Positions 17,928 to 26,334 of a stretch of 64,000 nt of DNA are shown here, in pieces. The DNA is from CBDDEC01 sp965226785. GTDB lineage: Bacteria; Chloroflexota; Dehalococcoidia; UBA2979. Every line of letters begins with the position of its first letter. The stretch's first letter is position 1. The notes under the pieces were generated by a model. It had not been told where the DNA came from, searched no databases, and saw nothing but the letters and a program-made list of their open reading frames with translations. Location of the stretch: contig CBDDEC010000001.1 in NCBI GenBank assembly GCA_965226785.1, positions 186,001-250,000 of the forward strand, given 5' to 3'. The translations under genes were made by a program, and so were the position numbers.

Positions 17928-19259
17928 CTACAGACCCAGCATTCGCATCAGACCACCGGCGCCTTTGCCGCTGGTCATCGCTCGCATCATTTTGCGGGCA
18001 TCTTTGAACTGGTTCAAGAGGCGATTCACATCCGCCGGCGACATTCCGGCCCCGTGCGCGATGCGCCGACGCCGTGATCCGTCGAGAATGTCGGGGTGCC
18101 GGCGCTCTTCGAGCGTCATCGACTGAATGATGGCGCGGCTCTGGCGCATCATCCGCTCGTTGAGGTCGAGGTCCATCGACTTCGCCATCCCGGCTGCGCC
18201 CGGGATCATTTCCATCACCCCGCCCAACGGTCCCATGCTTTCGAGTTGCTCCATCTGTTGTAGGAAATCCTCCAGGTCGAACTGACCGCTCTTGATCCGG
18301 CGGGCGACGTCCTGGACGTCACGCTCGCCCATCGACTCCTTCGCCTTTTCGACCAGGGACACGACATCGCCCATGCCGAGCACGCGCGACGCGAAGCGGT
18401 CGGGGTAGAACTCCTCGAGCGCCTCAAGGCGCTCACCGGTCGTGATGAACTTGATCGGGAGGCCCGTCACCTCGCGGACGGAGAGCACGGCGCCACCGCG
18501 GGTGTCGGAGTCAACCTTGGTGACGACGATGCCGGTGCCCTCGATCGCCTCGTCGAACTCGTGGGCGAGCGTCACCGCCTCCTGTCCGGTCATCGCGTCG
18601 ACGACGATCAGAACCTCGGTCGGGTCGAACTCGTCCGCCAGCTCAGCCAGCCCATCCGCCGTGGCGTCGTCGAGGGCGACCGCGCCGACGGTGTCGAGCA
18701 CCACGTGTGTGGCGCTGATGCGCTGCGCCTCGGCAAGGGCGCGCTTCGTCACCTCGACGGCGGGCGCCTCCTGGTCCTCGATCCAGGCCGGCACCCCGAT
18801 CTGGTCGGCGAGCACCTGCAGCTGCTCGCTGGCGGCAACGCGCTCGAAGTCGGTCGATACCAGCAGGGGACGACCGCCCGAGGCCTTGAACTTCTGCCCG
18901 AGACGGCCGACCAGCGTGGTTTTGCCGGAGCCCTTCGCGCCTACCACCATCACCTTCGTCGGCCCGGCGTCCGGGCGCAGCAGTTCCGCCGAGTCGCCAC
19001 CCAGCACCTCGACGAGTGTGTCGTTGACGATGCTGATGATCTGCTGCCTGGGCGTGATCGACTTCAGCACGTCCTGGCCGGTCGCACGCTCGCGGACGCG
19101 CTCGACGAAGCCACGCACGACTTTGAAGTTGACGTCCGCTTCGAGCAGCGCGATGCGCACGTCGCGTAGCGCCTCGTCCAGGTCGGCCTCGCTGATGCGG
19201 CCGCTGGCGCCGAGGCGTCCGAACGTGTTCTGCAGTCGCGACGCGAGCGCGTCGAGCAT
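17928..19259 (-). CDS. ffh: signal recognition particle protein Ffh
   Basis: 443 residues from ATG 19259 (MLDALASRLQNTFGRLG); a GTG at 19277 is an in-frame alternative. N domain, then the GTPase with P-loop GAKGSGKTT, IVVTKVDSDTRGGA and FITTGERLEALEEF, then the M domain with a Met-rich helix and GSRRRRIAHGAGMSPADVNRLL for SRP RNA binding. Ffh with 4.5S RNA targets membrane proteins to FtsY. Three motifs deviate from consensus as I recall it: GLQGSGKTT is GAKGSGKTT, DVYRPAA is DFERVAA, and DTAGR is DTVGA. The rest, including length and M domain, is normal. It heads the rpsP-khpA-rimM string. Confidence 0.95.
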   Translation of the reverse strand: MLDALASRLQNTFGRLGASGRISEADLDEALRDVRIALLEADVNFKVVRGFVERVRERATGQDVLKSITPRQQIISIVNDTLVEVLGGDSAELLRPDAGPTKVMVVGAKGSGKTTLVGRLGQKFKASGGRPLLVSTDFERVAASEQLQVLADQIGVPAWIEDQEAPAVEVTKRALAEAQRISATHVVLDTVGAVALDDATADGLAELADEFDPTEVLIVVDAMTGQEAVTLAHEFDEAIEGTGIVVTKVDSDTRGGAVLSVREVTGLPIKFITTGERLEALEEFYPDRFASRVLGMGDVVSLVEKAKESMGERDVQDVARRIKSGQFDLEDFLQQMEQLESMGPLGGVMEMIPGAAGMAKSMDLDLNERMMRQSRAIIQSMTLEERRHPDILDGSRRRRIAHGAGMSPADVNRLLNQFKDARKMMRAMTSGKGAGGLMRMLGL

Positions 19260-19330
19260 GTGAGCCACCGTTGTCACTTGATCCGCGGGTCGTCAGGCAA
19301 TTGTATTCGACGACCGCGGCCGCCCGCCCG

Positions 19331-20071
19331 CTAGGGCAGTTCGACGAGGTCCGCGATGCCCTCGATCGTGTGGTTGGGCTCGCCCGGAGCATCGTCGAGG
19401 AGCGTACGACCGAGCGAAACCCAGACACCGAAGATGCCGTGCCGCTGGGGCGCCACTACGTCCCATTCGATGTTGTCGCCTATGAACCACGTGGCCTCGG
19501 CGGGCTCGCCGAGCGCAGCGAGGGCATGGCGGTAGGCCTCGTCGTGCGGCTTCCCGATGCCCAGCTCGCCCTCGATCTGGATGTGTTCGAAGTAGGACGA
19601 CAGCTCGAAGCGGTCGACCTTGCGACGCTGGTCGCTCGCCGTACCGTTCGTCACCAGCCCAAGGCGGTATCCCGCCCCACGAAGCATCTCAAGGACGCGC
19701 GTGGCGTCAGGGAAGAGCGACATGTCGGCGTCACGGCGGTCGCGATAGTCCTCGGCGACGGTCCGCGCGAGTGCGGGCGGCGCGGCGATGGCGAGTGCCT
19801 CGAAGGCGCCGCCGATCACTTCCGTACTCGCCGCGCGCAGGTCACGGCGTCCACGCTCCGCGCGCTCCGGGTCGCTCCAGAAGGCATCGCGCGAGTCGTG
19901 AATCGCCGGCAACAGCGCGTCGAGGGCGAGCCCCTCGACCGCGTCGCAAGCGAGCTGCGCCGCCTCGCTCCAGGAGCGCTCGTAGCTCCCCGTGTAGTCG
20001 ATGATCGTGTCGTCGAGGTCAAACAACGGCGCCCGCGGCTGCGAAGCGCCCTCGGGCGTTAGAAGAGCCAT
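19331..20071 (-). CDS. HAD-superfamily hydrolase
   Basis: 246 residues from ATG 20071, with GGGA upstream; an in-frame GTG/ATG region up to 20086 is possible. The four HAD motifs are clear: FDLDDTIIDY (nucleophile Asp and acid/base Asp), LVTNGT, a Lys in GIGKPHDE, and FIGDNIEWDVVAPQRHG. An alpha-helical C1-type cap lies between motifs I and II. This is the YjjG/haloacid dehalogenase-like group that dephosphorylates small metabolites. Its start lies within the last codons of the upstream membrane paralogue (13-bp overlap), so the two are probably co-translated. Confidence 0.85.
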   Translation of the reverse strand: MALLTPEGASQPRAPLFDLDDTIIDYTGSYERSWSEAAQLACDAVEGLALDALLPAIHDSRDAFWSDPERAERGRRDLRAASTEVIGGAFEALAIAAPPALARTVAEDYRDRRDADMSLFPDATRVLEMLRGAGYRLGLVTNGTASDQRRKVDRFELSSYFEHIQIEGELGIGKPHDEAYRHALAALGEPAEATWFIGDNIEWDVVAPQRHGIFGVWVSLGRTLLDDAPGEPNHTIEGIADLVELP

Positions 20072-20916
20072 CGGACGCCGTCCCATTCGATGTACGAGGC
20101 GATCGGGGTCAATGTCAGGAAGCCGCCGACCGCGAGCCCGGTCGCTGCTCCCAGCGTGAACGATAGACGCTGGTAAAACGACTCGTCGGGCTCGCCGTCC
20201 GCGAGCATCGAGACGAGCGCGAGCACATAGAGGATCGCGACACTCAAGAACAACAAGAGCGCGGTGAAGAAGGCAACATCTGAGCCTCGGCTGAGCCCGA
20301 TGACGAGATCGAGAACTCCAACCACAGGGAGAGCCAGCAACGCGCCACGGGCCGCCTCCAACGTCGCGCGCCCTCGACGCTCGACCTGAATTCGCTCCTC
20401 CACGATGGGTCGGTGCGCGGTTCGAGCGCCGTCCGCGCGCTGGATCAGCGCGATCGCGTCGCCGTCATGTGCAGAACCCTGATCGCCCATCGCGGTCGCG
20501 GAGCCCGCAACCAGTGCCGCGCGGCCCACGTAGCGCCACGCGAAGGCGACCAGGCCTGCCAGCACCAACGCAGAAGAGATGAGGACTACGAACACGTCCG
20601 TCCCGACGGGTCTGGATGATCGCGTCGATACCACCTCGACGCCGCCGCACCGGGGAGGCAGCGGCTCGCCGACCACGGCTTCCTCGTAGCACTGCGTGGC
20701 GAAGCTGTGACTGGGCGGAACCACTCGGCGCACGCGGCCTCGCTCGGTGCCGACATGGACGAAGATCGTGTACTCGGTGCCTGCCGCGCCGGCGTCGAAT
20801 GCGCTGGTGGCGCTGACGATCGCGCGTCCCGGGTCCCCGACGACCGTTCCGTCGTCGAGGACAGCGAGCGCGAAGAGGACGCCGAGGATGGCGAAGAGGC
20901 CGACAGCCAATCGCAC
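20059..20916 (-). CDS. membrane protein, tandem paralogue A
   Basis: 285 residues. An N-terminal signal or anchor (LAVGLFAILGVLFALAVL), an extracytoplasmic segment with CYEEAVVGEPLPPRC, a span (VFVVLISSALVLAGLVAFAW), a charged cytoplasmic linker, then three spans ending in IASYIEWDGVRWLF. The neighbour at 20974-21834 has the same layout with CFERAVVGEPLPSDC and the same last ten residues IEWDGVRWLF. The paired cysteines suggest a disulfide in the external loop. No known family recognised. Confidence 0.75.
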   Translation of the reverse strand: MRLAVGLFAILGVLFALAVLDDGTVVGDPGRAIVSATSAFDAGAAGTEYTIFVHVGTERGRVRRVVPPSHSFATQCYEEAVVGEPLPPRCGGVEVVSTRSSRPVGTDVFVVLISSALVLAGLVAFAWRYVGRAALVAGSATAMGDQGSAHDGDAIALIQRADGARTAHRPIVEERIQVERRGRATLEAARGALLALPVVGVLDLVIGLSRGSDVAFFTALLLFLSVAILYVLALVSMLADGEPDESFYQRLSFTLGAATGLAVGGFLTLTPIASYIEWDGVRWLF

Positions 20917-20973
20917 CGTGGACCTTGCTAGTCGGACCGTCAGCCCGACGCTACCGCCTGATCTTAACGCGGC

Positions 20974-21834
20974 TCAGAAGAGCCATCGGACGCCGTCCCA
21001 CTCGATCTGGGGGGCGAGCAGCAGCGAGCCGAGGAGGCCGCCGAGGAGCATGCCCGTGGCGGCGCCGGAGAACAAGGCGAGGCGCTGGTAGAGCGCTTCG
21101 CGATGCGTGCCGGTCGCGAGTAGCGAGGTCAGCGAGAAGACATAGATCACCGCGACGCCGAGGTAGATGACGAGCGCTGTGACGAACCCGAGTTCGCCGC
21201 CGGCGATGAAGCCGACGAGGAGCCCGGCAGCGATCACGAAGGCGATACCGATCGAGAGTCCCAGCGCGACATAGCGTCGCCCCTGGCCTGGCCGTGCGAG
21301 GTGTTGCCGGGCCTCCCACTCCTGGGCGTAGGCGTCCTTCTGGGCGCCGGCGCTCTGCATCAAGGAGACCGCCGGGTCGGGCGCAGCGCGCTGGCCCGCG
21401 CGTGTGCCAGCGCCGGTCGGGCCCGGACTGGCGGTGGCCAGCGCCTCGCTACTGGGGATCGCGCCGATGCGGCGCATCGAGAAGTAGAGCAAGCCGGCGA
21501 GTGCCAGCAGCGAGATGCCCAGGGTGGCCAGCGGGTTGCGCGAGAACGTGCCGGTCTCGTTGAAGAGCGCCTCGCGGGTGAGGCAGTCCGAGGGGAGCGG
21601 CTCGCCGACGACGGCGCGTTCGAAGCAGCCGCGGACGAAGCCGTCGCGCTCAAGCGTCCGGTGCGAAACCGCCTGTGCCGCGTACAGGTCCGAGCGCCAG
21701 CTGACCGTGTAGAGAGTCTCGCCGTTCGGCCGTTCGGCCGAGCGTGTGGCGTCGACCACGCGATTCGCCTGGGCGCAGGCGCCGAGTAGGAGCAGAGCGC
21801 CGATCAGGATCAGGAACCTGGACCCGATACGCAT
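20974..21834 (-). CDS. membrane lipoprotein, tandem paralogue B
   Basis: 286 residues. The signal ends in a lipobox-like LLLLGACAQ. The external loop has CFERAVVGEPLPSDC, then a span (LATLGISLLALAGLLYFSM), a linker with DPAVSLMQSAGAQKDAYAQEW, and three C-terminal spans ending LLLAPQIEWDGVRWLF. It is the upstream copy of a tandem pair; identity is highest at the very end, where about 25 nt are nearly the same in both genes. Function unknown; the pattern of a disulfide loop plus a four-span membrane part fits a small envelope complex. Confidence 0.75.
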   Translation of the reverse strand: MRIGSRFLILIGALLLLGACAQANRVVDATRSAERPNGETLYTVSWRSDLYAAQAVSHRTLERDGFVRGCFERAVVGEPLPSDCLTREALFNETGTFSRNPLATLGISLLALAGLLYFSMRRIGAIPSSEALATASPGPTGAGTRAGQRAAPDPAVSLMQSAGAQKDAYAQEWEARQHLARPGQGRRYVALGLSIGIAFVIAAGLLVGFIAGGELGFVTALVIYLGVAVIYVFSLTSLLATGTHREALYQRLALFSGAATGMLLGGLLGSLLLAPQIEWDGVRWLF

Positions 21835-21865
21835 CGGGCCTCCCTTCGGGGCGCGGGGCGTTGCC

Positions 21866-22879
21866 CTAGCTCAGGCCGCGCTCGGCGAGGAGCGCCACCA
21901 CGTCTGTGAGGCGACAGGAGTAGCCCCACTCGTTGTCGTACCAGGTCATCGTCTTGGCCATCGTGCCGTCAACGATCATCGTCGAGGGCGCGTCGAAGAT
22001 CGCTGACCCCGGGTGCTGTTTGAAGTCGGTCGATACCAACTCCTCGCGCTCGTAGAAGAGGTAGCCCTTGAGCGGCCCCTCTGAAGCGGCCAGGAACGCC
22101 TCGTTGATCTCGCCGGCCGAGGCGGTCTGCGAGAGGTCCGTCACCAAGTCGACGACCGAGACGGTGGGCGTGGGGACGCGATAGGCGAGGCCGTCGAACT
22201 TGCCGGCCAGCTCCGGGATCACCTGTCCCACCGCCGCCGAAGCGCCGGAGGACGTTGGGATGATGTTCAGCCCGGCGGCACGCGCGCGTCGCAGATCCTT
22301 GTGCGAATTGTCGACGAGGTTCTGGTCGCCCGTATAGGCGTGAATGGTCGTCATGAAGCCGCGATCGACGCCGAACGCATCGTGCAGCACCTTTGCCACG
22401 AGGACGACGCAGTTGGTCGTGCAGGATCCGGCGGAGATGACCTCGTGGGCGGACGGGTCGTACTCCTCCTCGTTGACGCCCATGATGACGGTCCAGTCCT
22501 CGCCCCGGGCCGGGGCGGAGATCAGCACCTTCTGCACGCCGTTGTGGAGGTGCCGAGCCGCGCCGTCGCGGTCGCGGAAGAGGCCGGTCGATTCGATCAC
22601 GACATCGACGCCGGCGTCGCCCCAAGGGATGTCCGCCGGGTCGTTCTCGTTGAGCACCTTGACCTCGTGGCCATCGACCGTGAATGAATCGTGGCCATCG
22701 ATGATCTCGGCGGGGAAGGCGCCGTAGTCGGAGTCGTGGCGGAGGAGGTGAGTGCGCACGTGCACAGGTCCGCGATTGATCGCGACGATCTCAAAGTCGT
22801 CGCGCCGTCGCTCGAACCAGGCGCGGAAGGCCGCGCGTCCGGTTCGTCCGAAGCCGTTGATCCCCACTCGCAGCGTCAT
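21866..22879 (-). CDS. gap: glyceraldehyde-3-phosphate dehydrogenase
   Basis: 337 residues, full length. Rossmann start VGINGFGRTGRAAFRAW, catalytic SAGSCTTNC with the active-site Cys, the His in TTIHAYTGDQNLVD, RARAAGLNIIPTSSGA and the terminal WYDNEWGYSCRL. It oxidises glyceraldehyde-3-phosphate to 1,3-bisphosphoglycerate. After the second strand the sequence is AINRG (residues 34-37) where NAD-specific enzymes usually have IND; the missing Asp leaves coenzyme choice open. eno lies about 1 kb upstream on the same strand, but pgk and tpi are not in the window. Confidence 0.95.
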   Translation of the reverse strand: MTLRVGINGFGRTGRAAFRAWFERRRDDFEIVAINRGPVHVRTHLLRHDSDYGAFPAEIIDGHDSFTVDGHEVKVLNENDPADIPWGDAGVDVVIESTGLFRDRDGAARHLHNGVQKVLISAPARGEDWTVIMGVNEEEYDPSAHEVISAGSCTTNCVVLVAKVLHDAFGVDRGFMTTIHAYTGDQNLVDNSHKDLRRARAAGLNIIPTSSGASAAVGQVIPELAGKFDGLAYRVPTPTVSVVDLVTDLSQTASAGEINEAFLAASEGPLKGYLFYEREELVSTDFKQHPGSAIFDAPSTMIVDGTMAKTMTWYDNEWGYSCRLTDVVALLAERGLS

Positions 22880-22999
22880 CGCCTGCTCCTCGCCTGACCG
22901 CTGGCCTCACCGACCGTTTGGAGTGACGTGTGATCGATTCTACCGCCGGCTCCGCTTGCCCTGAACCCGCCGAGCCGTGGACGAACGTCAGCACCTGCG

Positions 23000-23923
23000 T
23001 CAGAAGAGCAGCCGTCGAGGAGCATCCGCCGCCTGGCGGCGGAATTCGATGAGCAGATGGCGGCGTCGACCGTGGACGTCCTCGAATTCCTCGAGGTGGC
23101 AGCGGCGTTCGTCATCGAGGCGTGCCTCGACGGCGCGCACGTGCGTGACGGCCTCGCCGCGCAGCTCCTCGCTCGCCGGGAAGTGCGCCGTGAGGTGCAA
23201 CGAACTATGCAGCTGCGCGGCGTCGAGGCGGAGCAGCCAGCCGAACAGCAGCTGTGCCCAGCCCAGGTGGAACGCCTGGTCGGCGAAGTTGAGCGGGTAG
23301 CGCTCGTGACTGGCCTCGTTGGCCACGAGCAGCGCGGTCGGCCCGAAGTTGGGCCGCGCGAAGTCTGACGCGGCGCGGTAGATGACCCGCAGGTGCGGAT
23401 CGGCGGCGATCGATTCGCCCGAGAAGTAGTGGCCGAGCAGATGCTCGGTGGCCCGGCTCGCCTCGTCGCGTCCGAACGCCTCGTGGGTCCAGCGACGCCA
23501 CTCGTCGAGCTCCTCGACCAGCCCGCGCTGCGCACCGATGAACTCGGTACTGGCGCGGATCAGCGGCATTGCGCTCTGGTACCCCGCGCGGCGGACGAGC
23601 GACGCGGCGTCCGAGATGCCGAGGAAGGCGCGTGACCAGAGGCTGGTGAAGCCGGCCATCGTCATCGTGCGTGCGCTCGGCGTGTAGCCTGTGCCGGCGA
23701 GCCGCGCCTGCAGCGCCAGCCCCTCGCCCAGGAGCCGCCAGTCCTCGGCGAGCTCGAACCCGGTCTGACGCCAGGCGTCCTCGGCGTCTCCGCTGAGCCC
23801 CTCGGGCGGGCCAAGGAGCGCCCAGCCGTCTGGCACGCGCATGCCGGAGATGCGTTGCGGCGACGCCGCGATCGGCAGCCCCGGGTCGACGCCCTCGTCG
23901 TGGCCGGTCGAGCCGGACGTCAC
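23000..23923 (-). CDS. conserved hypothetical helical protein downstream of enolase
   Basis: 307 residues from GTG 23923, which overlaps the enolase stop as GTGA; the longer open frame into enolase is antisense noise. The protein is mostly helical and Arg/Glu/Leu-rich. Segments include ARTMTMAGFTSLWSRAFLG, SAMPLIRASTEFIGAQRGLV, LGHYFSGESIAADPHLRVIY and NFADQAFHLGWAQLLFGWLL. The RASTEF helix followed by a W-rich segment recalls the HEPN/DUF5677-like type of helical proteins, but I cannot assign it. Tight coupling to eno suggests co-expression. No signal peptide or membrane span. Confidence 0.65.
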   Translation of the reverse strand: MTSGSTGHDEGVDPGLPIAASPQRISGMRVPDGWALLGPPEGLSGDAEDAWRQTGFELAEDWRLLGEGLALQARLAGTGYTPSARTMTMAGFTSLWSRAFLGISDAASLVRRAGYQSAMPLIRASTEFIGAQRGLVEELDEWRRWTHEAFGRDEASRATEHLLGHYFSGESIAADPHLRVIYRAASDFARPNFGPTALLVANEASHERYPLNFADQAFHLGWAQLLFGWLLRLDAAQLHSSLHLTAHFPASEELRGEAVTHVRAVEARLDDERRCHLEEFEDVHGRRRHLLIEFRRQAADAPRRLLF

Positions 23924-25203
23924 GCGAACGCCTGCCGGCCCGGGTAGCGAGCCGCCGCGCCGAGCTGCTCCTCGATACGCAGCAGCTCGTTGTACTTCGC
24001 ATTGCGATCGGTGCGCGCGAGCGAGCCGGTCTTGATCTGCCCGGCGCCTGTCGCGACGGCGAGGTGGGCGATCGTCGTGTCCTCGGTCTCGCCGGAGCGG
24101 TGCGAGATCACCGTGCGCCAGCCGGCCTCGTGCGCGATGCGGATGGCGTCGAGGGTCTCCGTGAGCGTGCCGATCTGGTTGATCTTGATCAGGATCGCGT
24201 TCGCCGCCTGCTCCTCGATGGCGCGCTCGAGGCGCTCCACGTTGGTGACGAGCAGGTCGTCGCAGACGAGCTGCACGCGATCGCCGAGGCGTGCGGTGAG
24301 CCCTTGCCAGCCGGCCCAATCGTTCTCGTCCATGCCGTCCTCGATCGAGAGGATCGGATAGTCGTCGATCCAGTCCGCCCAGAGGTCCACGAGCTCGTCG
24401 GAGCTGACGTCGCGTCCCTCGCGTGCGAGCTCGTAGTGGTCGCCGCGCCACAGCTCGGAGGTCGCGGGGTCGAGGGCGATCGCGATGTCCTCGCCCGGAC
24501 GGTAGCCAGCCGCCTCGGTCGCCTCGAGCAGGAGGTCGAGCGCCTCGCGGTTCGTGCCGAGCGAGGGGGCAAAGCCACCCTCGTCGCCGACGTTCGTGTT
24601 GTAGCCACGCTTCGCGAGGGCGGCCTTGAGGGCGTGATAGGTCTCAACGCTCCAGCGCAGGCCCTCGGCGAAGGTGGGCGCGCCGACCGGGACGATCATG
24701 AACTCCTGGAAATCGGTGGAGTCGGAGGCGTGTGCGCCGCCGTTGAGGACGTTGCACAGCGGGACCGGCAGCGTCGCCGGGTCCTCGACGCCGGCGAGGC
24801 CAGCGAGGTAGCGGAACAACGGCTGGCTGCGCTCGGCGGCCGCGGCGTGCGCCAGCGCGAGCGAGACGCCGAGGATCGCGTTGGCGCCGAGGCGGCCCTT
24901 GTTCGGTGTGCCGTCGGTGTCGCGCATCGCTTCGTCGAGCGCGCGCTGGTCCGCTGGGTCGCGTCCGAGGAGGAGCGGGCGCAGCGTGTCGTGTACGTTC
25001 GCGACCGCGAGCAGCACGCCCTTGCCGCCGTAGCGAGCGGCATCCCCGTCGCGCAGTTCGACCGCCTCGTGCTCGCCGGTGGAGGCGCCACTGGGCACGA
25101 GCGCGCGCCCGAGCGTGCTGTCCTCGAGGATGACATCGACCTCGACGGTGGGGTTGCCGCGGGAGTCGAGCAGCTCGCGGGCGCGTATGTCGGCGATCGG
25201 CAT
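23920..25203 (-). CDS. eno: enolase
   Basis: 427 residues. RARELLDSRGNPTVEVDV at the start, SGASTGEHEAVELRDGD, the catalytic Glu/Lys elements (NVGDEGGFAPSLG, ILIKINQIGTLTETL) and the signature VISHRSGETEDTTIAHLAVA. It converts 2-phosphoglycerate to phosphoenolpyruvate with two Mg ions. Its stop overlaps the following hypothetical gene. Upstream lies xerD, about 100 bp away. Confidence 0.97.
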   Translation of the reverse strand: MPIADIRARELLDSRGNPTVEVDVILEDSTLGRALVPSGASTGEHEAVELRDGDAARYGGKGVLLAVANVHDTLRPLLLGRDPADQRALDEAMRDTDGTPNKGRLGANAILGVSLALAHAAAAERSQPLFRYLAGLAGVEDPATLPVPLCNVLNGGAHASDSTDFQEFMIVPVGAPTFAEGLRWSVETYHALKAALAKRGYNTNVGDEGGFAPSLGTNREALDLLLEATEAAGYRPGEDIAIALDPATSELWRGDHYELAREGRDVSSDELVDLWADWIDDYPILSIEDGMDENDWAGWQGLTARLGDRVQLVCDDLLVTNVERLERAIEEQAANAILIKINQIGTLTETLDAIRIAHEAGWRTVISHRSGETEDTTIAHLAVATGAGQIKTGSLARTDRNAKYNELLRIEEQLGAAARYPGRQAFA

Positions 25204-25308
25204 GCGGCGGTCCCCCCGGCGCTCAGCGCGGCGCGGCGCACACCGCGCGGCTACCTAACGCGATCATGGCGCGACCATCGGCGAGGAACAAGCGTGGCCG
25301 CCGAGGCG

Positions 25309-26217
25309 TCAGGCGCGCGGGTGGACGTTCTCGTAGACCTCGCGCAGGTGCCGGTCGGCAAGCTGGGTGTAGACCTGCGTGGTCGACACGTTGGCGTGGC
25401 CCAGCAGCTCCTGCACGTCGCGCACGGACGCACCGCCGCGCAGCAGGTGCGTGGCGAACGAGTGCCGCAGTGTGTGCGGTGTGACGTGGGTCTCGATGTT
25501 GGCGGTCTTCACATACCCCTTGAGGATCAACCAGAACCCCTGGCGGGTCAGGCGCTCGCCTCGCCGGTTCACGAACAGCGCCGTCTGTGTGCGGTTCTTG
25601 AGCAGTGCGGGGCGGCTGGAGTCTAGGTAGCGTTCGAGGGCCTGGCTGGCCTGCTCGTGCACAGGAATCGTGCGCTCCTTCGCGCCCTTGCCGACGCAGC
25701 GCACCCAGGCCGGTCGCGGCGAGAGGTGCAGGCTGTCGAGGTTCAGCGAAACGAGTTCGGTGACGCGCATGCCGGTGGCGTAGACCGCCTCGATCATCGC
25801 GGTGTCACGAATGGCCTCGGGGGTGTCGGCCTGGCGGACGGCGAGGAGCAGTGCGTCGACCTCCTGGGTGGTCATCGGCTTCGGCACCGGCTTCGGCGCG
25901 CGGGGCGAGTCGATCGCGGCAGTGGGGTTCGAGCTGAGGTCGCCGTGGTCGAGCAGGAACGCGCAGAATGATTTCACCGCTGCGACCTTGCGAGCGACGG
26001 TGGACTTCGCGTACTGGCGACCGTTCAGGTCGGCGATGTAGCCGTTGATGAGATCGCGGTCGATCTCCGAAGCTGCGGGCGTGGCGCCGTTCGCTCCCTG
26101 GGTCGTGGCGAACGCGGCGAAGCCGCTCAGGTCATTCCGGTAGGCGTCGATCGTGTTCTTCGAAGATCCGCGTTCAGCGGACAAATAATGGAGGAAAGCG
26201 GTCACGCGCTCTTCCAC
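25309..26217 (-). CDS. xerD: XerC/XerD-type tyrosine recombinase
   Basis: 302 residues, usual Xer length. SAM-like N-terminal domain (FLHYLSAERGSSKNTIDAYRNDL) and catalytic domain with the Arg in YATGMRVTELVSLNL, Lys in VGKGAKERTIPV, HTLRHSFATHLL, LGHANVSTTQVYT with His and the nucleophilic Tyr. Xer enzymes resolve chromosome dimers at dif. The length, the lack of nearby attachment sites or cargo and the housekeeping surroundings argue for a chromosomal Xer, not a mobile-element integrase. Whether it is XerC, XerD or a single XerA-like enzyme cannot be told. Confidence 0.9.
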   Translation of the reverse strand: MEERVTAFLHYLSAERGSSKNTIDAYRNDLSGFAAFATTQGANGATPAASEIDRDLINGYIADLNGRQYAKSTVARKVAAVKSFCAFLLDHGDLSSNPTAAIDSPRAPKPVPKPMTTQEVDALLLAVRQADTPEAIRDTAMIEAVYATGMRVTELVSLNLDSLHLSPRPAWVRCVGKGAKERTIPVHEQASQALERYLDSSRPALLKNRTQTALFVNRRGERLTRQGFWLILKGYVKTANIETHVTPHTLRHSFATHLLRGGASVRDVQELLGHANVSTTQVYTQLADRHLREVYENVHPRA

Positions 26218-26334
26218 CCGGGAACCCCCTACCAGCCTGGCCTGCCGGTGAACGGCCGCCCGAGGGCGACGCGTCCGCGCGCGTCTTGGTCCCGGTCGAG
26301 GCAGCCGTCCTCACTGTCCCCGCCGCGTGACAGG

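Noticed and set aside
20059..20998. Repeated 25-nt end as a misassembly
   Set aside because: The two genes differ throughout the rest of their lengths, so they are true paralogues.
24064..25626. 520-residue plus-strand ORF
   Set aside because: Antisense to enolase and xerD, both unmistakable.
25309..26217. Tyrosine recombinase as a sign of a mobile element
   Set aside because: Standard Xer length and motifs, housekeeping neighbours, no attachment repeats around it or at the tRNA.
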